From contig NZ_JAAWWP010000011.1 of assembly GCF_012273655.1 (NCBI RefSeq), positions 211,337 to 275,336 of the forward strand: a stretch of 64,000 bases of DNA, given 5' to 3'. Under the pieces are notes generated by a model, which was given only the letters and a program-made list of their open reading frames with translations, ran no database searches and was not told the origin of the DNA. Positions 26,252 through 33,125 of the stretch are shown piece by piece. The stretch is from Streptomyces physcomitrii (lineage in GTDB: Bacteria; Actinomycetota; Actinomycetes; Streptomycetales; Streptomycetaceae). Each line of letters begins with the position of its first letter. Within the stretch, counting starts at the first letter, position 1. The translations under genes and the position numbers were made by a program.

Positions 26252-26272
26252 GCAGTGTTGCAGCAACATTGC
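26252..26272. promoter_or_regulatory. 21-bp palindrome between FAAL and MFS exporter genes
   Basis: TGTTGC-A-GCAACA is a perfect 13-bp core (26256-26268). GCA/TGC extend it to 21 bp with one mismatched pair. On the minus strand TTGACC (26278-26283) and AACACT (26254-26259) are spaced 18 bases, so the palindrome covers the -10 region of the FAAL operon. This is a good site for a repressor that also sees the divergent exporter; no regulator gene lies in the cluster. Confidence 0.6.
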
Positions 26273-26432
26273 GGGAGGGTCAATGATCATCTGCGCGGGT
26301 GGGTGCCGCAGGTCGGGCCTGGTATTGACACTGGCGGGTAACAAGCAGCAGGGTGATCCCCCGCATCCGCCCTCCGGGCGGGCCCGGGCCGCCCGACGCG
26401 GCTTGCCGCGCGCCAAGTTGGGAGACGCGTCC

Positions 26433-27857
26433 ATGGCGAAGACACCGGTCGCTCCCGGGGACGCCCGTGGCGCCCCGGCCGCCGAGGCGGGCGCCAAGCC
26501 GCCCGCCGCCCTGGTCCTGCTGTGCTGCCTCGGCGCCTTCATGGCCTTCCTGGACAGCACCATCGTGAACGTGGCCTTCCCGAACATCGCCGAGACCTTC
26601 GACGACTCGGACCTGCCGACCCTGTCCTGGGTGCTCAACGGCTACAACGTCGTGATCGCCGCCCTCCTGCTGCCCGCGGGCCGCGCCGCCGACCGGCTCG
26701 GCTGCCGCCGCTCCTTCGCCGTCGGGCTGGTGCTCTTCACCCTCGCCTCCGCGGTCTGCGGGGCCGCCGATTCGGCCGGACTCCTCATCGGGGCACGGGT
26801 GGTGCAGGCCGTCGGCGCCGCCATCCTGATCCCGACCTCGCTCGCCCTGCTGATGCCGATGTTCCCGATGGCGCGCCGCCTGGTCGCCATCACCCTGTGG
26901 AGCGCGGCGGCGGCGCTGGCCGCCGGGATCGGCCCCGGCCTCGGCGGCATCCTCGCCGAGCACTGGACCTGGCGTGCGGTGTTCCTGGTCAACATCCCGA
27001 TCGGCGTCCTCGCGCTCTGGGCCTCCCGCCGCCTGACCGAGCAGCGCGACCGCAGCGGCCCCACCCCCGACATCCTGGGCGTGGTGCTGCTCGCCGCCTC
27101 GCTCGGACTGATCGCGCTCGGCCTGGTCAAGGGCCCGGACTGGGAGTGGGAGAGCGGGCGCACCCTCGGCGCGCTCGCGGCGGGCGCGCTGCTCCTGGTG
27201 GCGGTGGCCCTGCGCAGTGCCCGCCATCCGGCGCCGGTCATCGAACTCGACCTGCTGCGCTCGCGCAACGCGCTCGGCGGCAACCTCGGTTCGATGCTCT
27301 TCTCGGTGACCTTCTTCGCGGTCATCCTCAACAACATCCTCTTCCTGACCACGTACTGGCACTGGTCCCTGATCACCGCGGGCCTCGCCACCACCCCGCC
27401 GCCGCTGGCCACCGCCGTGGTGGCCCGGCCCGCCGCGCGCCTCGCCGAGAAGTTCGGTGATCTGCCGGTCGTCGTCGCCGGCTGCCTGATCTACATCGGC
27501 GGCACCCTGCTGCTGTTCTGGGGCGGCGGCAAGGACCCGGACTTCGTGCGGCACTGGCTGCCCGGCGCCGCGGTCATGGGCACCGGCGCGGGCCTGGTCT
27601 GGCCGGTGCTCGGCGGGGTCGCCCTGGCCGGGGTCGAACCCGCCCGGCTCGCCACCGCGAGCGCCGCCAACTCCGCCTTCCGGCAGCTGGGCGCGGTCCT
27701 CGGCACCGCCCTCGCGGTGTCGATCGTGACCTCCTCCGCCGGGGACCCGCTCGGCGGGGCGCGCAACACCTGGTGGCTGTCGATCAGCTTCGCCGCCTCG
27801 GTCGCGGTGCTCGCCGCCCTCACCATCCGGCGTACGGAGGCTTCCGCGGCCCCCTGA
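26433..27857 (+). CDS. MFS transporter, DHA2 (EmrB/QacA) type
   Basis: A 474-aa proton-driven efflux pump with about 14 predicted membrane helices. Marks: LGAFMAFLDSTIVNVAFPNI (TM1 motif D of DHA2 pumps), GRAADRLGCRRSFAVG (loop 2-3), SLALLMPMFP, and AAALAAGIGPGLGGIL (motif C of exporters). The ATG at 26433 has GGGAGA upstream; longer readings run through the divergent promoter region. TTGACA at 26325-26330 is a perfect -35, but I see no good -10 at 17-18 bases. Being divergent from the FAAL operon, it probably exports the pathway product or gives self-resistance. Confidence 0.85.
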   Translation: MAKTPVAPGDARGAPAAEAGAKPPAALVLLCCLGAFMAFLDSTIVNVAFPNIAETFDDSDLPTLSWVLNGYNVVIAALLLPAGRAADRLGCRRSFAVGLVLFTLASAVCGAADSAGLLIGARVVQAVGAAILIPTSLALLMPMFPMARRLVAITLWSAAAALAAGIGPGLGGILAEHWTWRAVFLVNIPIGVLALWASRRLTEQRDRSGPTPDILGVVLLAASLGLIALGLVKGPDWEWESGRTLGALAAGALLLVAVALRSARHPAPVIELDLLRSRNALGGNLGSMLFSVTFFAVILNNILFLTTYWHWSLITAGLATTPPPLATAVVARPAARLAEKFGDLPVVVAGCLIYIGGTLLLFWGGGKDPDFVRHWLPGAAVMGTGAGLVWPVLGGVALAGVEPARLATASAANSAFRQLGAVLGTALAVSIVTSSAGDPLGGARNTWWLSISFAASVAVLAALTIRRTEASAAP

Positions 27858-27888
27858 GAACGGCGCCCTGGGAGAACTCCGGCACCGG

Positions 27889-27933
27889 CTCCGGCACCAA
27901 CTCCGTGCACCACCGGGAAAAGTGGTGCCGGAG
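27889..27933. terminator. Hairpin with competing stems after the MFS gene
   Basis: CTCCGGCACCA (27889-27899) pairs with TGGTGCCGGAG (27923-27933). Inside it, GCACCAC (27907-27913) can instead pair with GTGGTGC (27922-27928). One half is shared, so the two folds are mutually exclusive. It probably serves as a terminator, 32 bases after the stop. Confidence 0.55.
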
Positions 27934-28497
27934 TGCACGGCGGTACGCGGAAAATGATCGATCGTCGATCGGCCGCCGCCCGGCCGAGTGCGCCGCCCGT
28001 GAATTCGTCCGACATATCGGCCGCCCCGTATTCGGATGCCGGGGTGCGTTTCGGTGCATCTTCCGCGCCACATAAGGAATATGTCGTTCCGCTTGCCCGA
28101 AGGGAATATCCGACTCCGTTTCGCCGGAGGGCCGTACGCGGAAGGCCCGGGCGGCGGGGGGATCATTCCGTGCCTGGTGGGAGGCCGTCGCCCGAGCCCT
28201 CCGGCTGCGGTCGTCCGGCGGTCGTCCGGGGTTCGACACCCTTCGCCAGCAGGGGAGTTGATCCGATCGGCCGGGTGCGGTGCGGGCCGTCCCGGGGTGG
28301 GCCCCGGCCCGTACGGCTTCACGCGCGGTTAACGCGAACGGGCCTGATTCTCCACAGAGTTAACCCGGCGGGACCTGTTTTCGTCTTTCCGCTGTGCGTC
28401 CTTTCCGGGGACCCGCCCGGGCCTTGTCCGCCTGACAACTTCCCCTGTGGCAATGGTCACTTGGCCCGGAGTGTCCATGGCTTGTACGATCCCGCCC
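27934..28497. promoter_or_regulatory. Long upstream region of the ACP-desaturase operon
   Basis: This ~560-bp gap is less GC-rich than its surroundings and has no convincing gene. It holds several symmetrical elements: CGATCG-T-CGATCG (27959-27971), ACATA-AGGAA-TATGT (28070-28084), and two GTTAAC boxes (28328-28333 and 28359-28364) spaced 31 bp, about three helical turns, which with flanking bases form GGTTAAC and GTTAACC inverted arms. These look like regulator sites for the downstream operon. No trans-factor is identified. Confidence 0.4.
28461..28490 (+). promoter_or_regulatory. Promoter for a leaderless ACP-desaturase transcript
   Basis: TTGGCC (28461-28466) and TACGAT (28485-28490) are spaced 18 bases. 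Transcription would begin about 7 bases after the -10, on or next to the ATG at 28498, which has no ribosome binding site. This fits leaderless initiation, common in Streptomyces. Confidence 0.55.
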
Positions 28498-28791
28498 ATG
28501 ACGACGCCTGGGGTGGATTCCTACATCCGGCAGAAATTCGCCGAGCATGCAGGTCTGAGTGAAGAGCAACTGTTCGCCGACGACGTGACATTGGCCGCGG
28601 TGATCAGCCGCAGCCCGAAAATGACCAACAGCATCGACCTGATGGAGGCGTTCGCCAAGACGGCCAACGCGCTCCGCAAGGACTACGGCGTGCGGGTCCG
28701 GCTGCCCGCCCTGCCGCTGGACACGCCCACGTCCACCGTGCTGAAGACCTTCCTCGAGGAATTCGAACGGCAGAAAGAGGCAACCGGATGA
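28498..28791 (+). CDS. Acyl carrier protein (atypical)
   Basis: A 97-aa small helical protein resembling an ACP. The likely phosphopantetheine Ser is Ser45 in KMTNSIDLMEAFAKT, where N-S-I-D-L replaces the usual D-S-L. It is followed by the expected helix III region (VRLPALPLDTPTSTVLKTFL). Starts at ATG 28498, right after a -10-like TACGAT; upstream Mets at 28477 or 28447 would include promoter sequence. Its stop overlaps the desaturase ATG (ATGA). It is probably the carrier for the diiron desaturase and is loaded by the second FAAL. Confidence 0.75.
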   Translation: MTTPGVDSYIRQKFAEHAGLSEEQLFADDVTLAAVISRSPKMTNSIDLMEAFAKTANALRKDYGVRVRLPALPLDTPTSTVLKTFLEEFERQKEATG

Positions 28792-29726
28792 GCGTCACCG
28801 ACGCCGAGCAGACCACCCGCCGCTCCGCCGTACCCGCCGGGGCGCCCGCGATCATCACCGACCTCTACGACGCCTTCGCCCAGCGGAACATGTCGCTGGT
28901 CCAGGTGACCTGGGAGCAGCAGCGGCTGCACGAGTCCCGCCGCTGGAGCGTCGTGGACATGCTCTCCGCCGTGGACCTGGACGCGCTGACCCCGATCGAC
29001 CGCAACCTGGTCTGGAACGCGGGCCGCGCCGAGCTGACCACCAAGCCGGGCGCCGACCGCCTGGAGCGCCAGTCCCGCAGCGAGGTCGACCGCTGGCGGG
29101 ACAAGAACCCGGTGGTCGCCAACATCATGGAGGCCTGCGGCACCTGGAGCCGGTACTGGAACGAGGAGGAGGCGCACCACGAGACCGTCTTCCTGCGCCT
29201 CGCCGAGGTCACCGGCATGGAGACCGTCGCCGACGAGACCTTCATCGACTTCCGCCAGGTCTTCCCCGACGACGACATGCTGCGCACCCTGGTGCTGCTC
29301 GCCTTCTCGGAGATCACCGCGGCGGTGAACTACGGCGCCTGCCAGCACGTCATCCAGGACCCCGGCCTGCGCCGCATCTTCAAGCAGGTCGCCGCCGACG
29401 AGATCCAGCACCGCAACTACTTCGTCGCCTTCGCCAAGGCGCTGGTGGACAGCGGTGAGTACCACGCCAAGGACGCCTTCGCGGTGGGCCACCTCTTCCT
29501 GCGCGAGGACGGCGAACTCGGCGGCAGCGCCCGCGAGAAGGTCGAGGAGCGCGGCACCCACGTCAACTGGTGGGACCACCTGGAGACCGGCGAGGGCGAC
29601 TTCCGCCCCGACGCGCTGGAGAAGAAGGAACAGCTGATCTGCGGCGCCCTGAAGAAGATCACGGGCATCGAGGTGAACTCGAAGGAAGAGGTCGAGGACA
29701 CTTGGATGGACCTGGTCGGGAGCTGA
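28788..29726 (+). CDS. Acyl-ACP desaturase-like diiron enzyme
   Basis: A 312-aa ferritin-like protein. Two iron-binding motifs are visible: WNEEEAHHE at residues 125-132 (E-x-x-H) and ADEIQHRNYF at residues 203-212 (E-x-x-H), with Glu175 in FSEITAAV as a likely bridging ligand. This spacing matches soluble acyl-ACP desaturases (stearoyl-ACP desaturase and DesA types), which use O2 and ferredoxin to place a double bond in an ACP-bound chain. Tight coupling to an ACP gene supports this reading. A hydroxylase, N-oxygenase or acetylenase outcome is also possible for this fold. It overlaps the transferase gene by 25 bp. Confidence 0.85.
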   Translation: MSVTDAEQTTRRSAVPAGAPAIITDLYDAFAQRNMSLVQVTWEQQRLHESRRWSVVDMLSAVDLDALTPIDRNLVWNAGRAELTTKPGADRLERQSRSEVDRWRDKNPVVANIMEACGTWSRYWNEEEAHHETVFLRLAEVTGMETVADETFIDFRQVFPDDDMLRTLVLLAFSEITAAVNYGACQHVIQDPGLRRIFKQVAADEIQHRNYFVAFAKALVDSGEYHAKDAFAVGHLFLREDGELGGSAREKVEERGTHVNWWDHLETGEGDFRPDALEKKEQLICGALKKITGIEVNSKEEVEDTWMDLVGS

Positions 29727-30190
29727 CCGGGCTGGGCCACGACCTCCAGTTGATCAGCGAACTGGAGGTCGCCCCGGCCCTGCGCGAGCCCGGCGTCTTC
29801 TTCACCCCGGGCGAGCTCGCCCGCTTCGCGGCGGCCGTCTCGCCCCTGGAGAGCCTGGCCGGGGGATTCGCCGCCAAGGAGGCCCTGTTCAAGGCTCTGC
29901 CCCCGGCGCAGGCCACCTGGTTCTGGACCGAGGCCGAGCTGGTCCACGACCCCCGCGGCGCACCCCGCTTCCGCGCCCACGGCACCCTCGCCGCCCACCT
30001 GGACGCCCACCGGCTGCGGGTCGACGTCTCGCTCTCGCACAGCGGCGGCTTCGTCTCCGCCGTGGTCCTCGTCACGGCCCGGCCTCCCGGCGGCGGCACC
30101 CCTCTCGGCACCCTCATCGGCTTCCTCTCACGGGCGGTTGGACGTGTACTTCAGCGAAACCCGGCTCACACTTCCGGTGCGCCCCAATGA
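29702..30190 (+). CDS. 4'-phosphopantetheinyl transferase (AcpS type)
   Basis: A ~162-aa protein that attaches the phosphopantetheine arm of CoA to carrier-protein serines. The AcpS marks are LGHDLQLISELEVAPALREP (the metal-binding Asp in G-x-D) and the FAAKEALFKAL helix with its catalytic Glu and Lys, then VSLSHSGGFVSAVVL (SHS block). The start is uncertain: TTG 29702 is the best available codon, but it lies inside the desaturase end; CTG codons at about 29721 or 29732 are closer to the conserved region. It overlaps the thioesterase start by 53 bp. Its presence implies that the two local ACPs need a dedicated activating enzyme. Confidence 0.85.
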   Translation: MDGPGRELTGLGHDLQLISELEVAPALREPGVFFTPGELARFAAAVSPLESLAGGFAAKEALFKALPPAQATWFWTEAELVHDPRGAPRFRAHGTLAAHLDAHRLRVDVSLSHSGGFVSAVVLVTARPPGGGTPLGTLIGFLSRAVGRVLQRNPAHTSGAPQ

Positions 30191-30563
30191 CCTCGACGCC
30201 CTCGGCCATGTGAACAACGCCGTCGCGCTCGAATACCTCGAAGCCGGCCGCTGGGACTGGCTCGCCCAGCACGACCTGGTGCACGGCGACCGCCTCATCT
30301 CGGTCGTCGCCCGCACCGAGATCGACTACCGGGCCGAGATCCCGCGCGGCCGGGTCGAGGTCCGTACCGTCCTCGACACCCCGGACGCCGAGGAGTACGA
30401 CCCGGACAGCATCACCTTCCGGGCCCGCTTCCGGCAGCGCGTCCACCTGCCCGGCGCCCCGGACCCGGCGGTCGACGCCCTGGTCACCGTGGCCTTCCTG
30501 GACGCGCGGCAGCGCTCCCTGGTCTCCCTGCAGGACTTCCTCGCGGCCGCCGCCGCGCACTGA
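30138..30563 (+). CDS. Hotdog-fold acyl thioesterase (4HBT family)
   Basis: A 141-aa single hotdog protein. LPVRPNDLDALGHVNNAVAL then EYLEAGRWDWL is the classic 4HBT helix, with the catalytic Asp before GHVNN. IDYRAEIPRGRVEVRTVL gives the 'Y-x-x-x-I-x-x-G' strand. It probably releases the finished acyl chain from the ACP as a free acid. The TTG at 30138 is taken; a GTG at 30144 is equally possible. It overlaps the transferase gene out of frame. Hydrolysis of the ACP thioester, not a CoA ester, is inferred from context. Confidence 0.85.
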   Translation: MDVYFSETRLTLPVRPNDLDALGHVNNAVALEYLEAGRWDWLAQHDLVHGDRLISVVARTEIDYRAEIPRGRVEVRTVLDTPDAEEYDPDSITFRARFRQRVHLPGAPDPAVDALVTVAFLDARQRSLVSLQDFLAAAAAH

Positions 30564-30601
30564 AACCGCTGCCGCCGGCCACCGCGCGGCACGCACCCGT
30601 C

Positions 30602-30652
30602 CCAGCGGCACACACCCACCGCCGCACCCGCGTCCAGCGGCACACACCTACC
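30602..30652. repeat. Direct repeat before the second FAAL gene
   Basis: CCAGCGGCACACACCCACC (30602-30620) and CCAGCGGCACACACCTACC (30634-30652) are 19-mers differing at one base, spaced 32 bp, about three turns. They sit just before the ribosome site of the second FAAL gene. Confidence 0.6.
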
Positions 30653-30664
30653 GGAGAGGCCCCG

Positions 30665-32260
30665 GTGCTCGAACACATCCAGCGCAACCAGCAGTGTCCG
30701 CCCGAGCGCGGCCTCCACCTGTACGAGAAGTACAGCGACCCGCCGGAGTTCCTCGCCTACCGCGACTTCCCCGAACGGGTCGCCGCCGCAGCCGACTTCT
30801 TCCGCGAACAGGGCGTCGGCCCCGGCACCCGGGTGCTCTTCCCCTTCGAGACCTCCACCCCGGTCATCCTCGCCTTCCTCGGCCTGATGGAGATCGGCGC
30901 GCTGCCGCTGTCCGTGAAGCCGCTGGTGATGAACACCCCCCGGGAGGCCTACCAGGAGTTCCTCGGCCGGGTCGCCCGCGACTTCGCCGCCGAGCGGGTC
31001 CTCGAGGTGCCGAGCCTGGCCCCGCTGGACCTGCCCGCGCCCGGGCTCCCGCTGCCGCCCGCGGGGCTGCGCAAGCCCGGCGCCCGGCTGCGTACGCCCG
31101 GCGACGAGGAGCTGGCCTTCGTGCAGTTCTCCTCCGGCTCGACCAGCTTCCCCAAGGGGGTTCCGGTCCGCCAGGGCGCCCTGCGCGCCAACCTGGAGAT
31201 GATCACCCGTACCGACGGCCGCACGCCCGAGGAGCGGGTCAGCAGCTGGCTGCCGCTCTACCACGACATGGGCCTGGTCGGCGGCATGCTCTCCTGCTTC
31301 TCCATCGGCTGCGACCTGCTGCTCGCCGAGCCGGTCACCTTCCTCTTCGACGCGCGCGGCTGGTGGGAGCACATGGGCCGGGAGCGCGCCATCGGCACGG
31401 TGATCCCGAACTTCGCGGTCGACTACTCGCTGAAGCTGATGCAGGACCTCGACCCCGAGGACCTCGCGGAGATGGACCTGTCCACCGTCCGCTCGATCTA
31501 CCTCGGCAGCGAACCCATCAACCTGCCCAATCTGGGGGCCTTCCTCGACCTGATGGCCCCGGCGGGCCTGCGCCGGGACGTCTTCATGCCCTGCTACGGC
31601 ATGGCCGAGGCGGTGCTGCTCGTCGCCAGCCGCCCGGTCGGCGGCGAGATCCGCACCGTGCCGTCCCCCTCCGGGCTCCCGTCGATCTCGGTGGGCCGCC
31701 CGATGCCGGAGTTCACCGTACGGCTGCGGGACGAGGACGGACGGCCGTGCGCGGAAGGGGAGTTGGGCGAGATCGAGCTGTCCGGCGGCAGCCTCGCGGC
31801 CGGCTACTTCGACCGCGGGGAACCGCTCGGCGGGGCGGACGGCTTCTACGCCACCGGGGACATCGGCTTCCTCGACGACGGCGAACTCTTCGTCACCGGC
31901 CGGATCAGCGACCGGATCAAGGTCGGCGGGCAGAGCTACTTCGCCGCCGACTTCGAACAGGCCGTGGAACAGCTGCCGTTCGTCCGCGAGGGCCGCAGCG
32001 CGGTCGCCCAGATCGGCCCGGACATCATCGTCCTCACCGAGGTGGACCGCGAGGCGCGCGAGGACGTCGAGGGCAGCCGGGCGCAGATCGTCGACCACCT
32101 GGTGCACACGGTCGGCGTCACCGTCGAGGCCGCCCACGTCCACTATCTGCGCCCCGGCCAACTCCCGCGCACCAGCAGCGGAAAGCTCCAGCGCCGGGCA
32201 ATCGTGCGGGCATACGAGCAGGGCGAGCTCGAAGGCCTGACACTGACTCCGGGGGCCTGA
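30665..32260 (+). CDS. Second fatty-acyl-AMP ligase (FAAL)
   Basis: A 531-aa adenylating enzyme, shorter than the one at 24.5 kb. Motifs: FVQFSSGSTSFPKGVPVR (P-loop), SWLPLYHDMGLVGGMLSC, IPNFAVDYSLKLMQ, MPCYGMAEAVLLVASRP, YATGDIGFLDDGELFV and LPRTSSGKLQRRAIV with the C-terminal Lys. YHDMGLVGG and the PNFAVDY block favour FAAL over acyl-CoA ligase. The GTG at 30665 has GGAGAGG 5 bases upstream. It lies in the ACP-desaturase-transferase-thioesterase operon and is the probable loader of the ACP at 28.5 kb. Two FAALs in one cluster suggests two separately loaded acyl lines. Confidence 0.9.
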   Translation: MLEHIQRNQQCPPERGLHLYEKYSDPPEFLAYRDFPERVAAAADFFREQGVGPGTRVLFPFETSTPVILAFLGLMEIGALPLSVKPLVMNTPREAYQEFLGRVARDFAAERVLEVPSLAPLDLPAPGLPLPPAGLRKPGARLRTPGDEELAFVQFSSGSTSFPKGVPVRQGALRANLEMITRTDGRTPEERVSSWLPLYHDMGLVGGMLSCFSIGCDLLLAEPVTFLFDARGWWEHMGRERAIGTVIPNFAVDYSLKLMQDLDPEDLAEMDLSTVRSIYLGSEPINLPNLGAFLDLMAPAGLRRDVFMPCYGMAEAVLLVASRPVGGEIRTVPSPSGLPSISVGRPMPEFTVRLRDEDGRPCAEGELGEIELSGGSLAAGYFDRGEPLGGADGFYATGDIGFLDDGELFVTGRISDRIKVGGQSYFAADFEQAVEQLPFVREGRSAVAQIGPDIIVLTEVDREAREDVEGSRAQIVDHLVHTVGVTVEAAHVHYLRPGQLPRTSSGKLQRRAIVRAYEQGELEGLTLTPGA

Positions 32261-32309
32261 CAGCGCCCCGCACGAGGCCCGGAGCCGCAACTCACAAGGA
32301 GCACACACG

Positions 32310-32975
32310 ATGCCGAAACTGGAGCGGGACGGCGAGGTCTACGTCCTCCACCTCACCCCCGACGACGAGAACCGCTTCCACCCCGACTGGCTGGCCGAGG
32401 TGGAGTCGGCGCTCGACGAGGTGGAGGCCGCCGAGGGGCCGAAGGCGCTGGTCACCGCGGGCAGCGGCAAGTTCTGGTCCAACGGCCTCGACCTGGACTG
32501 GATGGGCGCCCACGGCGACGAGGCCGCCGCCTACCTCGACCGGGTGCACGCCCTGCTCTCGCGCACCCTCGTCTCCCCGGTGGTCACCGTCGCCGCCCTC
32601 AACGGCCACACCTTCGCCGCCGGGGCGATGTTCGCCCTCGCCCACGACCTGCGGGTGATGCGCGCCGACCGCGGCTACTTCTGCCTCCCCGAGGTGGACC
32701 TCGGCCTGCCCTTCCAGCGCGGCATGTCCGACCTGATCCGCGCCCGGCTCAGCCCCGCCACCGCCCACGAGGCGATGACCACCGGCCGCCGCTACGGCGG
32801 CCAGGACGCCCGCACCGCGGGCATCGTCGAGGCGGCCGCCCCCGCCGAGGAGGTCCTCGCCGCCGCGATCGCCCTGGCCCGCCCCCTCGCCGCCAAGTCC
32901 ACCCCGGCCCGCGGGCAGATCAAGCAGACGCTGTACTCGGAGACGGTGGCCTCGCTGGCGATCCCCACCCGGTGA
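32310..32975 (+). CDS. Enoyl-CoA hydratase/isomerase family protein
   Basis: A 221-aa crotonase-fold protein. SGKFWSNGLDLDWMG holds one oxyanion-hole strand and LNGHTFAAGAMFALAHDLRV the second (glycine-rich). YFCLPEVDLGLPFQRGM follows where the catalytic Glu or Asp of hydratases sits. This short actinobacterial subgroup is closest to enoyl-CoA isomerases, so hydratase activity is not assured. AAGGAG lies 8 bases before the ATG. Following the FAAL gene by 49 bp on the same strand, it may isomerise or hydrate the unsaturated chain made by the desaturase, or it may be an unrelated housekeeping gene. Confidence 0.8.
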   Translation: MPKLERDGEVYVLHLTPDDENRFHPDWLAEVESALDEVEAAEGPKALVTAGSGKFWSNGLDLDWMGAHGDEAAAYLDRVHALLSRTLVSPVVTVAALNGHTFAAGAMFALAHDLRVMRADRGYFCLPEVDLGLPFQRGMSDLIRARLSPATAHEAMTTGRRYGGQDARTAGIVEAAAPAEEVLAAAIALARPLAAKSTPARGQIKQTLYSETVASLAIPTR

Positions 32976-33125
32976 CCGCGGCCGGCGCGGCGGTGCGCTG
33001 AGGCAACCGCCCCCGGCGCGGCGGGCGGACACGCCACCTGGCCCGAATCCCTCCCCGGTGCCGGGGCCGGCTGACAGACTCCGGGGAGGATTTCGGGCAC
33101 GATCGGGCGCTGGCGGGGGCTGCGG

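Noticed and set aside
27773..28562. Small frames on the + strand between the exporter and ACP genes
   Set aside because: No ribosome site, no coding bias, and they cross hairpin and promoter elements.
18817..32975. PKS or NRPS cluster
   Set aside because: No ketosynthase, condensation or thiolation-multidomain genes are seen; the two ACPs and FAALs are stand-alone.
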